Assembly (NCBI RefSeq): GCF_014194975.1
Contig: NZ_JACIAY010000018.1
Location: 1-61,989, forward strand
Direction: 5' to 3'
DNA length: 61,989 nt
Origin: Sphingomonas sp. BK580
GTDB taxonomy: Bacteria > Pseudomonadota > Alphaproteobacteria > Sphingomonadales > Sphingomonadaceae
Shown here: positions 34,612 to 46,742 of the stretch, piece by piece
Layout: every line of letters begins with the position of its first letter
Position numbering within the stretch: the first letter of the stretch is position 1
Position numbers and translations under genes: made by a program
The notes under the pieces: generated by a model
Database searches by the model: none
What the model was told of the DNA's origin: nothing
The model's input: only the letters and a program-made list of their open reading frames with translations

Positions 34612-36951
34612 TCACGCCACCGCGACCGTCACCGGCCCCGCCGCGAACAGCGCGCTCGCGGCCATCTCCTCGCCCGAGGCGAAGCGGACGCGCGTGTCAC
34701 CCCAGTCGGTCGTCCCGTGCAGCGCCACCGCGCAGCGCAAGGTACGGCCGTCGCCGCGGCGCTCGAAGGCGAGCAGGTGCGCGGCACCCGCGCCGCTCGC
34801 CTCGGCCGCGGCATAGTCGCCGTCGCGGAACAGCGTCGGATGCGCGCGCCGCAGCGCCAGCAGCTCGGTGATCAGCCGCAGCTTCGGCTGCCCCTCTCCC
34901 CCCAGCAGCCGCGCGCGCAGGTCGTAGTCGACCGGGCGCCGGTTGTCGGGATCGACCAGCGAGAGGTCGGCCAGCTCGGTCCCCTGGTAGAGATCGGGCA
35001 CGCCCGGCAGCGTGTAGCGCAGCAGCACCTGCGCCAGCGTGTTCGCCTCCGCGACCGGGCGAAGCGCGGCGAGCAGTTCCTCCACCGCCGCCGCGAACGC
35101 CGCGTCGGCGAGCCAGCGATCGAGCAGCGCGTCGGCGGCGGCCTCGTAGGCCTCGTCGGGCGCCTCCCACGACGATCGCAGCTTGGCCTCGCGCAGCGCC
35201 TTCTGCTGCCAGCCTTTCACGCGCTCGGCGAAGTCGCCGCCGGTGCCGTCGTCGGGCCCATCGTCCGGCCACGCCCCGACCAGCGTCTGGAGCAGCATAT
35301 AGGCGTCGGCGGGATCGACCGCCTCGTCCTCCGCGACCCAGCGCAGCGCGAACGCGCGCCACGCCTCGGGCCGCGCGCTCACCGCCGCCAGCCGCGCGCG
35401 GACGTCCTCGCCGCGCTTGTGGTCGTGCGTCGCGGTGGTGAGCATCGCGTGCGGCACCGCGCGCGCGCGCTCGGTCATGACCGCGTGGAAGGCGGCGGGG
35501 GGTAGGGCGAAGGTCTCGGCGTCGAAGCCGACGTCGTTGCGCGAGAGCAGCCGGCCGTAGCGGTAGAAAGCGGTGTCCTCGACCGCCTTGGCCGCGATCG
35601 GCGCGGAGAGCTGCTGGAAGCGGCGCACCGCCTCGGCGGCGAGTGTCGCGTCGCCGGGGCCGTCGCCGGCGAGCCAGGCGAGGACACGGTCAGTGATCGG
35701 CGCCTCGCCCGGCGGGATCAGCTCGGCGACGCGGGCGCGGACCTGCGCGCGCACCGCCTCGTCTCCGGCGGGCGCGGCGTCGCCGGTGCCGTAGGTGCGA
35801 TAGACCGGGAAGACCCACAGCAGCCGCTCGATCGCGCGGCGCAGCGCGGCGGCGGTGACGCCATCGCCGCCGGGCGCGCTCGCGGCGAGCGCGGCGAAGG
35901 CGGCGACGCAGCCGTCGAGCTGCCCCGCGAACTGCCACGAAAGCAGGTCCTGCCGCGCCTGGAACTCCTCCGGCTCGAAGGTCGCGCTGCGCCCGCTGAT
36001 CTCCTCCCACAGGGCGCCGAGCGGTTCCGCGCCGGCGGGATCGTGGAGCAGCGCGGTGACCTGCTCCATGAAGTCGTAGCCGCTGGTGCCGTCGATCGCC
36101 CATCCCTCCGGCTGCGGCTCGCCCGCGCCGAGGATCTTCTCGACGATGATCCAGGCGTCGGCACCGAGCCGCTCGCGCAGCCGGTGACAATAGCCGATCG
36201 GGTCGGTGAGCCCGTCGACATGGTCGACCCTCACGCCGTCGATCAGCCCCTCGGCGTGGAGGCGGAGGTAGAGCGCGTGCGTCGCCTCGAACACCGCGGG
36301 ATCCTCGGCGCGGACGCCGGCGAGCTCGTTGATGGTGAAGAAGCGACGCCAGTTGAGCTGATCGTTGGCGGTGCGCCAGTAAGCGAGGCGGTAATGCTGG
36401 CGCTCGAGCAGCGGGGCGAGCGGGCTGGTCTCGGCGCCGTCTTGATCCTCGTCGCGGATCGGGAAGTGGTGCTCGCCATAGGCGACCACTTCCCAGCGGT
36501 CGCCGGCGCGCTCGACCGCGATGTCGCCGTTGGCCAGCGCCTCCGACAGGGGCGCGCCGAGCACGGGCAGGACGATCCGCTCGCGCCAGTCGATGTCGAA
36601 GACGCGCGCGTGCGGGCTGTCGGGGCCGCGCTGGAGGACGTCGGTCCACCAGGCGTTGTGGCCGCCGGCGACGCCCATGTGGTTGGGGACGATGTCGATG
36701 ATCACGCCCATGTCGCGCGCGCGCAGCGCGGTCACGAGCGAGCGGAACGCCTCCTCGCCGCCCAGCTCGGGGTTGATCCGGGTCGGGTCGGTGACGTCAT
36801 AGCCGTGGGTCGAGCCCGGCGTCGCCACCGTGATCGGCGAGGCATAGACGTGGCTGACCCCGAGCCGGTCGAGGTACGGGACCAGTGCCTCGGCGTCGGC
36901 GAAGGTGAAGTCCCTGTGGAACTGGAAGCGATAGGTGGCGCGCGGGGTCAT
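34612..36951 (-). CDS. treY: Malto-oligosyltrehalose synthase
   Basis: A 779-aa GH13 enzyme that converts the reducing-end glucose of maltodextrins into a trehalose unit by intramolecular transglycosylation. The start ATYRFQFHRDFTFADAEALVPYLDRLGVSHVYASP and GSTHGYDVTDPTRINPELGG are specific to TreY; the GH13 regions are IDIVPNHM, GVRVDHVDG, and IIVEKILG, and TATHDHKRGEDVRARL follows. The ATG at 36951 overlaps the malQ stop (ATGA). It is the last gene of the operon and acts with TreZ, the trehalose-releasing partner. Confidence 0.96.
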   Translation of the reverse strand: MTPRATYRFQFHRDFTFADAEALVPYLDRLGVSHVYASPITVATPGSTHGYDVTDPTRINPELGGEEAFRSLVTALRARDMGVIIDIVPNHMGVAGGHNAWWTDVLQRGPDSPHARVFDIDWRERIVLPVLGAPLSEALANGDIAVERAGDRWEVVAYGEHHFPIRDEDQDGAETSPLAPLLERQHYRLAYWRTANDQLNWRRFFTINELAGVRAEDPAVFEATHALYLRLHAEGLIDGVRVDHVDGLTDPIGYCHRLRERLGADAWIIVEKILGAGEPQPEGWAIDGTSGYDFMEQVTALLHDPAGAEPLGALWEEISGRSATFEPEEFQARQDLLSWQFAGQLDGCVAAFAALAASAPGGDGVTAAALRRAIERLLWVFPVYRTYGTGDAAPAGDEAVRAQVRARVAELIPPGEAPITDRVLAWLAGDGPGDATLAAEAVRRFQQLSAPIAAKAVEDTAFYRYGRLLSRNDVGFDAETFALPPAAFHAVMTERARAVPHAMLTTATHDHKRGEDVRARLAAVSARPEAWRAFALRWVAEDEAVDPADAYMLLQTLVGAWPDDGPDDGTGGDFAERVKGWQQKALREAKLRSSWEAPDEAYEAAADALLDRWLADAAFAAAVEELLAALRPVAEANTLAQVLLRYTLPGVPDLYQGTELADLSLVDPDNRRPVDYDLRARLLGGEGQPKLRLITELLALRRAHPTLFRDGDYAAAEASGAGAAHLLAFERRGDGRTLRCAVALHGTTDWGDTRVRFASGEEMAASALFAAGPVTVAVA

Positions 36952-38834
36952 CCGTGTCTCTCGGCGGTGAGCAGGTCGGTGCGGCGCGCGACGTCGCGCT
37001 GCGCGAGCAGCTGCTCGGTGGCGGCGGGGAGGCGGCGTCGCCAGTTGGGGTGCTCGTCGACCGTGCCGGGCAGGTTGGGCTGCTCCTCCTCGCCGAGCAG
37101 GTCCTCCATCGGCACGATCGCGAGCGGGGCGGGCGCGGCGGCGACGTGCGCGAGCACGCGGTCGAGCGGCGGTTGCGCGGGAGGCGCACCGGTCTCGCCC
37201 ATCGCCTGCCAGAGCGCAGCGCGTTCCTCGCCGCGGTGGGCCTTGTCCTCGGCCGCGCTGGCGTGGCGCGAGCGGCGTCCGAGCTGCCAGGCCCAGTCGA
37301 TGTCGCGGCCCTTCCACCAGCCCGCGACCGTGGGCGTGTCGTGCGTGCCGGTCATCGCCACCGCCATCGCGTCCCAGCGGGTGGGATCGGTGAAGCCGCC
37401 GTCCGCGTCGCGCTCGAACGGCAGCACGCGCATGCCGAGCATGCAGCGCCGCGCGAGCTCGTCGCGGAAGCCGGGCGGGACGGTGCCGAGGTCCTCCGCG
37501 ATCACCAGCGCGCCGGCGCGCTGCGCCTCGATCGCGACGATGCGGCGGAGATGGTCGCCGGGCATCGTGAGATAGGCGCCGCGATCGGCACTCTCGCCCG
37601 CCGGGATGATCCAGAGCCGCTGCAGCCCGAGCGCGTGGTCGACGCGGATGCCGCCGGCGTGCGCCAGCGTCGCGCGCAGCGTCTCGATGAACGGACGGAA
37701 GCCGGTGCGCTCGAGCGCGAACGGGTCGAGCGCGGTGATGCCCCAATTCTGCCCGTCGGGGCCGAGCGGGTCGGGCGGGGCGCCGACGGTGAGACCGGTG
37801 AGCAGCTCGTCGCGTGCGCCCCAGGCGTGGCTGCCCCCGCCGTCCATCCCGACCGCGAGGTCGGCGATCAGCCCGACCCGCATCCGCTCGCGCGCGGTGC
37901 GCTGGGCGGTGGCGAGACCGAGATCGGCGAGCCACTGGAGGAAGGCGTAGAAGGCGACGTCGTCGGCGTGCTCAGTGGCGAAGCGGATCACCGCGTCGGA
38001 GCTCGGGTCCTGATACGCGCTCGGCCAGTCCTGCCAGCCGTGCCCGCCGAGCCGCGCGTGGAGCGCGTCGAAGCGCGCGTGCGCCTCGAGCGCGGCGCCG
38101 CGCTGGCGGCGGAAGGCGAGCGCGGCTGAGCGCGCCGCCTCGCCGGCGAGGTCATAGGCGCCGCGCAGCTGCTGCAGTCGCTCGCGCGCCGCGCTCTCCC
38201 ACTCGATCAGCGCGGGCGCGGGGGCTGGGGGAAGCGGCACGCCGACGAGGCCGGGGTCGGCGAGCAGCACGTTGTGGAACAGCCGCGTCGACGGCGCATA
38301 GGGGCTGAAGCGCGTCGGGTCGGCGGGGAAGAGCGCGTGCGTCGGGCTGATCGCGAGCGCGTGCGCGCCCGACCGGCCGAACGCCTCGGCCGCCTCGACC
38401 AGCGCGCCGGCGTCGCCGAAGGCGCGCGGCGCGCGCGACTGGAGCGCGGGGATCTGCACCGCGGCGCCCCAGCTGCGCGGCGGCGGCTCGGGGCAGCGTC
38501 GCGGCGCGAGCGCGAGCGTGTACGCGCGCTCGCCGACCAGCAGGCGGTGGTAGCCGGGGCGGTCGAGCGCCGGGAGCCGGCCGCTGGCGTCGCGCTTCGG
38601 GGCCGCGCGGCCGCCGTCCTCGAAGTGGAGCTCGACCGCGCCGGTCGCGTCCGCGGGCAGGTCGATCGCGGCGCCCGCGTCGGCGGAGAGGAAGGGGGTG
38701 TCGGGCGGCGTCGGGTCGAGCCGGTCGAGGATCGCGGCGAGCACGTCGTCGGGCACGCGCTGCGCGTTGCCGTCGGCGTCCTCCCAGTCGCGCACGAGGC
38801 CGGCGGCGGCGGCACGGGCGGGGAGGTCGGTCAC
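36948..38834 (-). CDS. malQ: 4-alpha-glucanotransferase (amylomaltase)
   Basis: A 628-aa GH77 enzyme that disproportionates maltodextrins. An N-terminal extension of about 120 residues precedes the barrel; DGQNWGITALDPFALERTGF, GGIRVDHALGLQRLW (nucleophile Asp), VIAEDLGTVPPGFRDEL (acid Glu) and TGTHDTPTVAGWWKG are all hallmark MalQ blocks. The GTG at 38834 overlaps the treZ stop as GTGA, with GGTGGAG just ahead. In this operon it would recycle short dextrins left by GlgX and TreZ into substrates long enough for TreY. Confidence 0.96.
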   Translation of the reverse strand: MTDLPARAAAAGLVRDWEDADGNAQRVPDDVLAAILDRLDPTPPDTPFLSADAGAAIDLPADATGAVELHFEDGGRAAPKRDASGRLPALDRPGYHRLLVGERAYTLALAPRRCPEPPPRSWGAAVQIPALQSRAPRAFGDAGALVEAAEAFGRSGAHALAISPTHALFPADPTRFSPYAPSTRLFHNVLLADPGLVGVPLPPAPAPALIEWESAARERLQQLRGAYDLAGEAARSAALAFRRQRGAALEAHARFDALHARLGGHGWQDWPSAYQDPSSDAVIRFATEHADDVAFYAFLQWLADLGLATAQRTARERMRVGLIADLAVGMDGGGSHAWGARDELLTGLTVGAPPDPLGPDGQNWGITALDPFALERTGFRPFIETLRATLAHAGGIRVDHALGLQRLWIIPAGESADRGAYLTMPGDHLRRIVAIEAQRAGALVIAEDLGTVPPGFRDELARRCMLGMRVLPFERDADGGFTDPTRWDAMAVAMTGTHDTPTVAGWWKGRDIDWAWQLGRRSRHASAAEDKAHRGEERAALWQAMGETGAPPAQPPLDRVLAHVAAAPAPLAIVPMEDLLGEEEQPNLPGTVDEHPNWRRRLPAATEQLLAQRDVARRTDLLTAERHG

Positions 38835-40515
38835 GTCTCCACCCAGGCGACGAAGCGCTCGCCCTCGCGCCACAGCACGCGCTCGGGTGTCGGCAGCGGC
38901 GCCGGCGCGTCGCCGAGGTCGAGCGCGATCGCCAGCGTGGTGCCGTCGGCGAGCCGCCAGCGCGCCTCCACCGCCGCCGCGCCGGTGGCACGCGCGCCGA
39001 GCGACGTCGCGCCCCCGAGTCCGGGCACGATCCGCTCGGCGCGCAGCGCGAGCAGGTCGGCGTAGAGCGCGCGCCACGCCGCGGCGTGCGGACCCGGCTC
39101 CGGGCGCGAGCGCTCGAACGTGCTCGCCGCGTTCGGGTCGGGGATGCGTTCGCGCGCGGACTCGTCGGCGAAGGCGTCGAACTTGGCGAACTCCTTGCGC
39201 CTCCCCTCGCGCACCGCGTCGGCGAGCTCGTCGTGGAAGTCGGTGAAGAACAGGAACGGCGTCTCGCTGCCCTCGGCGTCGCCCATGAACAGCAGCGGCA
39301 CCTGCGGGCACAGCAGCAGCAGCGCGGTGGCGGCGCGCAGCTTGTCGGGCGCGGTCAGCAGCGTCAGCCGCTCGCCCAGCGCGCGGTTGCCGACCTGGTC
39401 GTGGTTCTGGAGGAAGGCGACGAAGCGCGTCGGCGGCAGGTGCTTGCTCGGCGTGCCGCGCGGCTTGCCGTCGTGGTTGGGCGAGGGGTCGCCCTGGTAG
39501 ATGAAGCCCTCCGCCAGGCAGCGCGCCAGCCGCTCGGCGGGCCGGTCGGCGAAGTCGCCGTAATAGGCGCTCGTCTCGCCGGTGAGCAGCACGTGGAGGA
39601 CGTTGTGGAAGTCGTCGTTCCACTGCGCGTCATAGCCGCCCTCGTGAAGTCGCGCGGCGTCGTTGCGCTCGTTCTCGAGCACGAGGTGGACGTGGCGGCC
39701 CGGCAGCGTGGCGCGCAGCTCGGCCGCCATGGCGTCGAGGAAGTCGTCGTCGGCGATGGCGTGGACGGCGTCGAAGCGCAGCCCGTCGACGCGATAGTCG
39801 CGCAGCCACATCAGCGCGTTGTCGACGAAATAGCAGGCAACCGGCGGCGCCGACACGTTCACTGCACCGCCCCAGGGGGTGTGCACCGCCTCGTCGAAGA
39901 AGCTCTTGGCGTAGAGCCCGAGATAGTTCCCGTCGGGGCCGAAGTGGTTGTAGACCACGTCGACGAAGACGCTCAGCCCGAGCCCGTGCGCGGCGTCGAC
40001 CAGGGTGCGCAGCTCGTCGGACGTGCCATACGCCTCGTGCAGCGCATAGGGCAGCACGCCGTCATAGCCCCAGCCGCGTTCGCCGCCGTAGGCGCCGAGC
40101 GGCATCAGCTCGATCGCGGTGGCGCCGCCCGCGGCGATGGCGGCGAGTCGCTCGGTGACGCCGGCGAAGCCGCCGAGCGCGCCGGCGTGGAGCTCGACGA
40201 TCACCATCTCGTGCCACGGCCGACCGCGCCACTGCGGGTGCTGCCAGTCGAACGCGGTGGCGGTGACGACGCTCCAGCCGTGCACCCCGCCGTCCTGGCG
40301 GCGCGACGCCGGGTCGGGCACCGCCTGCTCGCCGACGCGAAAGCGGTAGCGCGCGCCCGGTGCGGCCTGCGCCTCGGCGGCGTACCAGCCGTCCTCGCCC
40401 GCGGTCATCGCGATCGGCGCGCCGTCGGCGAGCTCGAGCGTCACCGCGGCGGCGTCGGGCGCCCACAGGCGGAAGCGCGTGCGGCCGCCCTCGAGCGGCT
40501 CGGGACCCCAGGCCA

Positions 40516-40519
<4 letters not shown>
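38831..40519 (-). CDS. treZ: Malto-oligosyltrehalose trehalohydrolase
   Basis: A 562-aa GH13 enzyme with an N-terminal CBM48-like domain (RFRLWAPDAAAVTLELADG) that releases free trehalose from the TreY product. The barrel motifs are VDVVYNHFGPDGNYL, GLRFDAVHAI (nucleophile Asp), HLVLENERNDA (acid Glu) and FLQNHDQVGNR. VELHAGALGGFAGVTERL is the typical TreZ spacing. The start is taken as the ATG at 40519, which overlaps the glgX stop as ATGA; a GTG 21 nt upstream (MAERVPV) is possible. Confidence 0.95.
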
Positions 40520-42621
<2,102 letters not shown>

Positions 42622-42705
42622 CGTGCTCCCGACAGGAGAGGGGCCGCACGGCGGCGGCCGAAGAGGTAAGGTGTCTCGCGCCGGGGAGGGGCGCCGCGGC
42701 GCGCC

Positions 42706-43104
42706 TCAGGCGCGCTTGGTGCGGGGCCCCGGGCGCTTGGGCGCGGGGGTGGCGCCCGTCGCCGTGGAGTCGGCCGCCTTGGCGCCACGCGCGCGCGGCG
42801 CCTTGCCGCCGGCGCTGCCCGCGCTGCCGCTCTCGGCGGCGCCGGACGGGATCGTGGTGGCGGGCGAGTCCGCCGGCTCGTTGGCGAGCGGCTTGGTCAG
42901 CTCGGCGCCGGTGGTCTCGTCGCCGGAGGTCACGGCTGGGGTGTCGCTGCCGTCCTGCGGCTCAGGCGCGGCGGTCGGCTGCTCGCCGGGGAATTCCTGC
43001 TGCGCGCGGTGCCAGTGCTCGTCGTGCTTGCCGTGCGGCTCGCCCTCGTCCTGCCAGAGGCGATAAGCGCGCTCGCGGATCTGTCCCTCGCGATCGTCCG
43101 ACAT
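42706..43104 (-). CDS. DUF2934-domain protein leading the trehalose operon
   Basis: 132 aa. The first 40 residues (REGQIRERAYRLWQDEGEPHG, EHWHRAQQEF) match the short DUF2934 helix-turn domain; the remainder is a low-complexity Ala/Pro/Thr/Ser tail ending in a lysine/arginine-rich cluster (PKRPGPRTKRA), probably disordered. Function is unknown. AGGGA stands 7 nt before the ATG. It lies 84 bases upstream of glgX in the same direction, so co-transcription is likely. Genes of this family often neighbour glycogen/trehalose genes in alphaproteobacteria, from memory. Confidence 0.85.
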   Translation of the reverse strand: MSDDREGQIRERAYRLWQDEGEPHGKHDEHWHRAQQEFPGEQPTAAPEPQDGSDTPAVTSGDETTGAELTKPLANEPADSPATTIPSGAAESGSAGSAGGKAPRARGAKAADSTATGATPAPKRPGPRTKRA

Positions 43105-43198
43105 GCCCGTTCCCTTTTTCCCGGTTTTCCGCGGCTGTAACTCCCGAAGCGCGGGATCGTCGCAGGAGGCCGAAGAAAATCGTCGGGAGGTGAGATAG

Positions 43199-43222
43199 AT
43201 CCTCCCCGCGAGCGGGGAGGAT
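43199..43222. terminator. Family C perfect palindrome after the alcohol dehydrogenase
   Basis: ATCCTCCCCGC GA GCGGGGAGGAT, an 11-bp perfect stem with 2-nt centre, 10 bases past the dehydrogenase stop. It may act as a factor-dependent terminator or be a minimal copy of the repeat at 34452-34586. Confidence 0.45.
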
Positions 43223-43231
43223 CTGCGCGCC

Positions 43232-44290
43232 TCACCCCTCCGCGAGCGTCGCGTTGTCGATCACGAAGCGGTACTTCACGTCGCTGCGCTGCATGCGGTC
43301 ATAGGCCTCGTCGATCTGCTGGATGCGGATCATCTCGATGTCGGCGGTGACGCCCTTCTCGGCGCAGAAGTCGAGCATCTCCTGCGTCTCGGCGATCCCG
43401 CCGATCAGCGAGCCCGCGATCGCGCGGCGGCCGAAGATCAGCGTGCCGACGCTCGGCGACGGGTGCGGGTGCTCGGGCACCCCGACCAGCACCAAAGTGC
43501 CGTCGCGCTTGAGCAGCCCGGTGAAGGCGTCGAGGTCGTGGCTCGCCGCGACGGTGTTGAGGATCATGTCGAAGCTGCCGGCGTGCGCCTCCATCTCCTC
43601 GCTGTTACGCGAGTTGATCACCTCGTCGGCGCCGAGCGCCCTGGCGTCAGCGCGCTTCGACTCCGAGGTGGTGAAGGCGATCACGTGCGCGCCCATCGCG
43701 TGCGCGATCTTGACCCCCATGTGGCCGAGCCCGCCGATCCCGACGATGCCCACCTTCTTGCCCGGCCCGACGCCCCAGTGGCGCAGCGGCGAGTAGGTGG
43801 TGATCCCCGCGCACAGCAGCGGCGCCACCGCGGCGAGCTGCTCCTCGGAGTGCGAGATCTTGAGCACGAACTTGTCGGAGACGGTGATGCGCTGCGAATA
43901 GCCGCCGAGCGTGTGGCCGGGCGCGTCCGCGGTCGGGCCGTTGTAGGTGCCGACGAAGCCGCCGCCGGTGCAATATTGCTCCAGCCCCTCGTCGCACGAG
44001 GCGCAATGCTGGCAGCTGTCGACCATGCAGCCGACCCCGACGGTGTCGCCGACCTTGAACTTGGTCACCTCGCCGCCGACCGCGGTGACATGGCCGACGA
44101 TCTCGTGGCCGGGGACGCAGGGGTAGAGCGTGCCGGCCCACTCGCCGCGCACCTGGTGGAGATCGGAGTGGCAGACGCCGCAATAAGCGATGTCGATCTG
44201 GACGTCGTGCGCGCCGGGTTCGCGCCGGGTGATGTCCATCGGCTCGAGCGGCTTGTCGCCGGCGATCGCGCCATAGGCTTTGGTGGCCAT
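43232..44290 (-). CDS. Zinc-dependent NAD(P) alcohol dehydrogenase (YahK/cinnamyl-alcohol type)
   Basis: A 352-aa medium-chain dehydrogenase. Catalytic zinc ligands are the Cys in YCGVCHSDLH, the His-Glu in VPGHEIVGHV and a late Cys in APLLCAGITTYSPL; the structural zinc site is the four-Cys lobe CMVDSCQHCASCDEGLEQYC. The Rossmann motif is GIGGLGHMGVKIA, and the serine after it suggests NADP preference. It reduces aldehydes of broad range in related proteins. AGGGG lies 8 nt before the ATG at 44290. The neighbouring LysR gene lies upstream on the same strand, so divergent control is not possible here. Confidence 0.93.
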   Translation of the reverse strand: MATKAYGAIAGDKPLEPMDITRREPGAHDVQIDIAYCGVCHSDLHQVRGEWAGTLYPCVPGHEIVGHVTAVGGEVTKFKVGDTVGVGCMVDSCQHCASCDEGLEQYCTGGGFVGTYNGPTADAPGHTLGGYSQRITVSDKFVLKISHSEEQLAAVAPLLCAGITTYSPLRHWGVGPGKKVGIVGIGGLGHMGVKIAHAMGAHVIAFTTSESKRADARALGADEVINSRNSEEMEAHAGSFDMILNTVAASHDLDAFTGLLKRDGTLVLVGVPEHPHPSPSVGTLIFGRRAIAGSLIGGIAETQEMLDFCAEKGVTADIEMIRIQQIDEAYDRMQRSDVKYRFVIDNATLAEG

Positions 44291-44418
44291 GATTGTTCCC
44301 CTTGGCAGAAGTGGGCGCGCCGGGCGACGCGCGGTGGATCAGATAAGGGCGCGGCGCCGCCAGCGCAGGCGGGTGGCGGCTCAACGCTGTGATGAGGATC
44401 GCTCAGCGGCGATCCTCC

Positions 44419-44443
44419 GTGTGCTCCTGCACACGCAGTAGCA
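44419..44443. repeat. Family B single hairpin (degenerate)
   Basis: GTGCTCCTGCACACGCAGTAGCAC, an imperfect family B palindrome between the LysR and alcohol dehydrogenase genes, directly after the LysR stop. Confidence 0.55.
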
Positions 44444-44468
44444 CGGACTGACTACACCGGGACGGCGC

Positions 44469-45374
44469 TCACCCCAGCGGCCGCCGCTCGCGGATGTGGT
44501 CGGCGAGCAGGCGCAGCGCGGTCGGCACCTGGCGGCGGCTCGAATAATAGAGGTGGTAGCCGCCGCCCACTGCGGCCCAGTCCTCCAGCACCAGCCGCAG
44601 CGCGCCGTCTTCCAGCGCGCCCGCGAAGACCGGCTCGGGCCCGTACATCAGCCCCGCGCCGCCGCGCGCCAGCGTCAGGCCGAGATCGGTGTCGTCGATC
44701 GTCAGCGCGCCGGGTACGTCGATCGCCAATTCCTCGGTGCCGCGCTCGAACTCCCAGTGGTAGATCCGCCCGGCGCCCTGTCGCAGCCGCACGCAGCGAT
44801 GCTGCGCCAGCTCGCGCGGGTGCGCCGGCGTGCCGAAGCGGTCGAGATAGGCGGGGGCGGCGGCCACCACCCAGCGGATGTCGCGCGAGAGCCGGAGCGC
44901 GATCATGTCCTCCGGCACCGTGCCGCCGTAGCGGATCCCGGCGTCGAAGCCCTCGCCGACGACGTCGACCAGCCGGTTGCTCGCGACGACGTCGACCTCG
45001 ATGTCGGGGTACAGCTCGACGAAGCCGGGCAGCACCGGCGCGAGCAGCAGACGCGCCGCGTCGACCACGACGTTGAGCCGGATCCGTCCCGCCGGCGCGT
45101 CGCGGAAGCGGTTGAGCGCCTCGATCGCGCCGTCGATCGCGCGCAGCGGGTCGCTGATCGAGTCGCGCAACTGCTCGCCCGCGGCGGTGAGCGTGACGCT
45201 GCGGTTGGTGCGGTGGAGCAGCCGCACGCCCAGCCGCGCCTCGAGCGCCTTCATCGAGTGGCTCAGCGCGGAGGCGGTGACGCGCAGCTCCACCGCCGCG
45301 CGCGCGAAGCTCAGGTGGCGCGCGATGACGAGGAAGTAGCTGAGATCGGGCAGGTCGCCGCGGCCGGTGGACAT
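44469..45374 (-). CDS. LysR-family transcriptional regulator
   Basis: A 301-aa LysR protein. The N-terminal winged helix (DLSYFLVIARHLSFARAAVELRVTASALSHSMKALEARLGVRLLHRTNRSV shows the full pattern in short blocks) occupies residues about 8-65, followed by the periplasmic-binding-protein-like effector domain. The specific target is unknown. It lies upstream of the alcohol dehydrogenase on the same strand and downstream of an MFS gene, so neither neighbour is in the classic divergent arrangement. No good ribosome site was seen before the ATG at 45374. Confidence 0.92.
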   Translation of the reverse strand: MSTGRGDLPDLSYFLVIARHLSFARAAVELRVTASALSHSMKALEARLGVRLLHRTNRSVTLTAAGEQLRDSISDPLRAIDGAIEALNRFRDAPAGRIRLNVVVDAARLLLAPVLPGFVELYPDIEVDVVASNRLVDVVGEGFDAGIRYGGTVPEDMIALRLSRDIRWVVAAAPAYLDRFGTPAHPRELAQHRCVRLRQGAGRIYHWEFERGTEELAIDVPGALTIDDTDLGLTLARGGAGLMYGPEPVFAGALEDGALRLVLEDWAAVGGGYHLYYSSRRQVPTALRLLADHIRERRPLG

Positions 45375-45414
45375 TACGCCGATGTGCGACCTCGCCGCGG
45401 CGCTGGCAACCGCG

Positions 45415-46617
45415 TCAGCGCCGCGCGCGCACCAGCGTCACCGCGCCGGTGCCGAGCGCGGTCAGCACCGCCAGCACCGTCAGCAGCAGCGCGAAGTCGC
45501 GCGGCGTCGCCAGCGTCCAGGTCAGCAGCGGGCCGAGCAGCGCCGGCAGCGTGTTGGTCAGGTTGAGCAGCCCGAGATCACGCCCGCGCCGCCGCGCGTC
45601 GGGCAGCAGCTGCATCGCGAAGGCGGAGTGGAGCGCGAGGAACACCGCCGACCCGACCGAATAGGTCGCGAAGCCGATCGCGGCGGCGGTGGTGCCGCTC
45701 GCCAGCGCCATCGCGCCCAGCCCGGCCACCGCGACCAGCCCCGCGCCGACGAGGAACGGCTGGCGCCGCCCGACGCGGTCGGACCAGCGCCCGACCAGCA
45801 GCGCGAGCGGCAGCGGGATGACGTAGCAGATCGTCAGCAGCGTGCCGACCTGGCGCGCGAGCACGAGCTGGCGCTCGCCCGGCGCGACGCTCTCGAACAC
45901 GTAGAGCAGGTACAGCGACAGTGCCGCGGTGGCGAGCTGCATCATCAGCCGCGCCGCGGCGGCGATCAGCAGGTCGCGGCGCGGCAAGCGCGCTGCGGCC
46001 GCAGGCGCGGTCTCGCCCGCGCCGCCGTCGCCGCGCAGCAGCAGCAGCGGCAGCAGCGCCAGCGCGGCGAGCAGCGGCACGATCGCCAGGCGAGTCGCGT
46101 CGGCGAGCCCCTCGTCCGCCACCAGCAGCGCCGAGACCAGCGCCGCGACCGGGTTGCCGAGCGCGATCAGCCCCGCGGCGAGGCCCTTGCGGGCGTCGGG
46201 CACCTCGTCCGCCATGATCGGCAGCAGCGGCGCGAGCACCGCGTTGACCGCCACCTGGAATAGCATGACCGCCGCCACGATCGTCGCCGCGTTCGCGGCC
46301 GCGGCGACCAACGCGTAGCTCGCCGCGGTGGCGACCAGCCCGCCCGCGACCCAGCGCCGCCGCCCACCGCCGCGCGCCACCGAGCGGTCGCTGAGCCAAC
46401 CGAACAGGATGTTGGCCGCGCTCGCCGCGACCGCGCCGAGGATCGCGGTGAGGCTCAGCAGCGGGATGCGCGCGTCCCCCGCGATGGCGTGGATCTTGAG
46501 CGGCAGCAGCAGCGTGAGCAGCGGCAGATAGGCGATCACCCCGCCCATGTTGGCGAGCGCGAAGGCGAGCAGGAACCACGCCGGGCGCGCGGGGCGGGGG
46601 AGAGCGGGACGGGCCAT
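45415..46617 (-). CDS. MFS transporter, SLC45/sugar-permease-like
   Basis: A 400-aa protein with about 12 membrane segments. FGWLSDRSVARGGGRRRW carries the MFS loop 2-3 motif and GRWSDRVGRRQPFLV the repeat in loop 8-9. The sequence NMGGVIAYLPLLTLLLPLKI is typical of a proteobacterial SLC45-like subgroup. The start is ambiguous between ATG 46617 and ATG 46629; neither has a Shine-Dalgarno. It is divergent from a LacI regulator with about 125 bases between, so it is the likely target of that regulator, and a sugar substrate is plausible. Confidence 0.88.
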   Translation of the reverse strand: MARPALPRPARPAWFLLAFALANMGGVIAYLPLLTLLLPLKIHAIAGDARIPLLSLTAILGAVAASAANILFGWLSDRSVARGGGRRRWVAGGLVATAASYALVAAAANAATIVAAVMLFQVAVNAVLAPLLPIMADEVPDARKGLAAGLIALGNPVAALVSALLVADEGLADATRLAIVPLLAALALLPLLLLRGDGGAGETAPAAAARLPRRDLLIAAAARLMMQLATAALSLYLLYVFESVAPGERQLVLARQVGTLLTICYVIPLPLALLVGRWSDRVGRRQPFLVGAGLVAVAGLGAMALASGTTAAAIGFATYSVGSAVFLALHSAFAMQLLPDARRRGRDLGLLNLTNTLPALLGPLLTWTLATPRDFALLLTVLAVLTALGTGAVTLVRARR

Positions 46618-46662
46618 GGACGCGCGCATGATAGGGCCGCGCGACCGCCGCGCCACCCTCGA

Positions 46663-46681
46663 CCGCAACGCGGGTTGGCGG
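46663..46681. promoter_or_regulatory. Possible operator between MFS permease and LacI regulator
   Basis: CCGCAACGCGGGTTGGCGG is an imperfect palindrome (CAAC...GTTG arms) in the divergent gap. It is loosely LacI-like; the region is so GC-rich that chance is likely. Confidence 0.25.
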
Positions 46682-46742
46682 GGCGCCGCCGGCTTGGCTA
46701 TGGCGGGGAGACCGGGGCAACCGGCGGTCCGGGGGAGCAGAG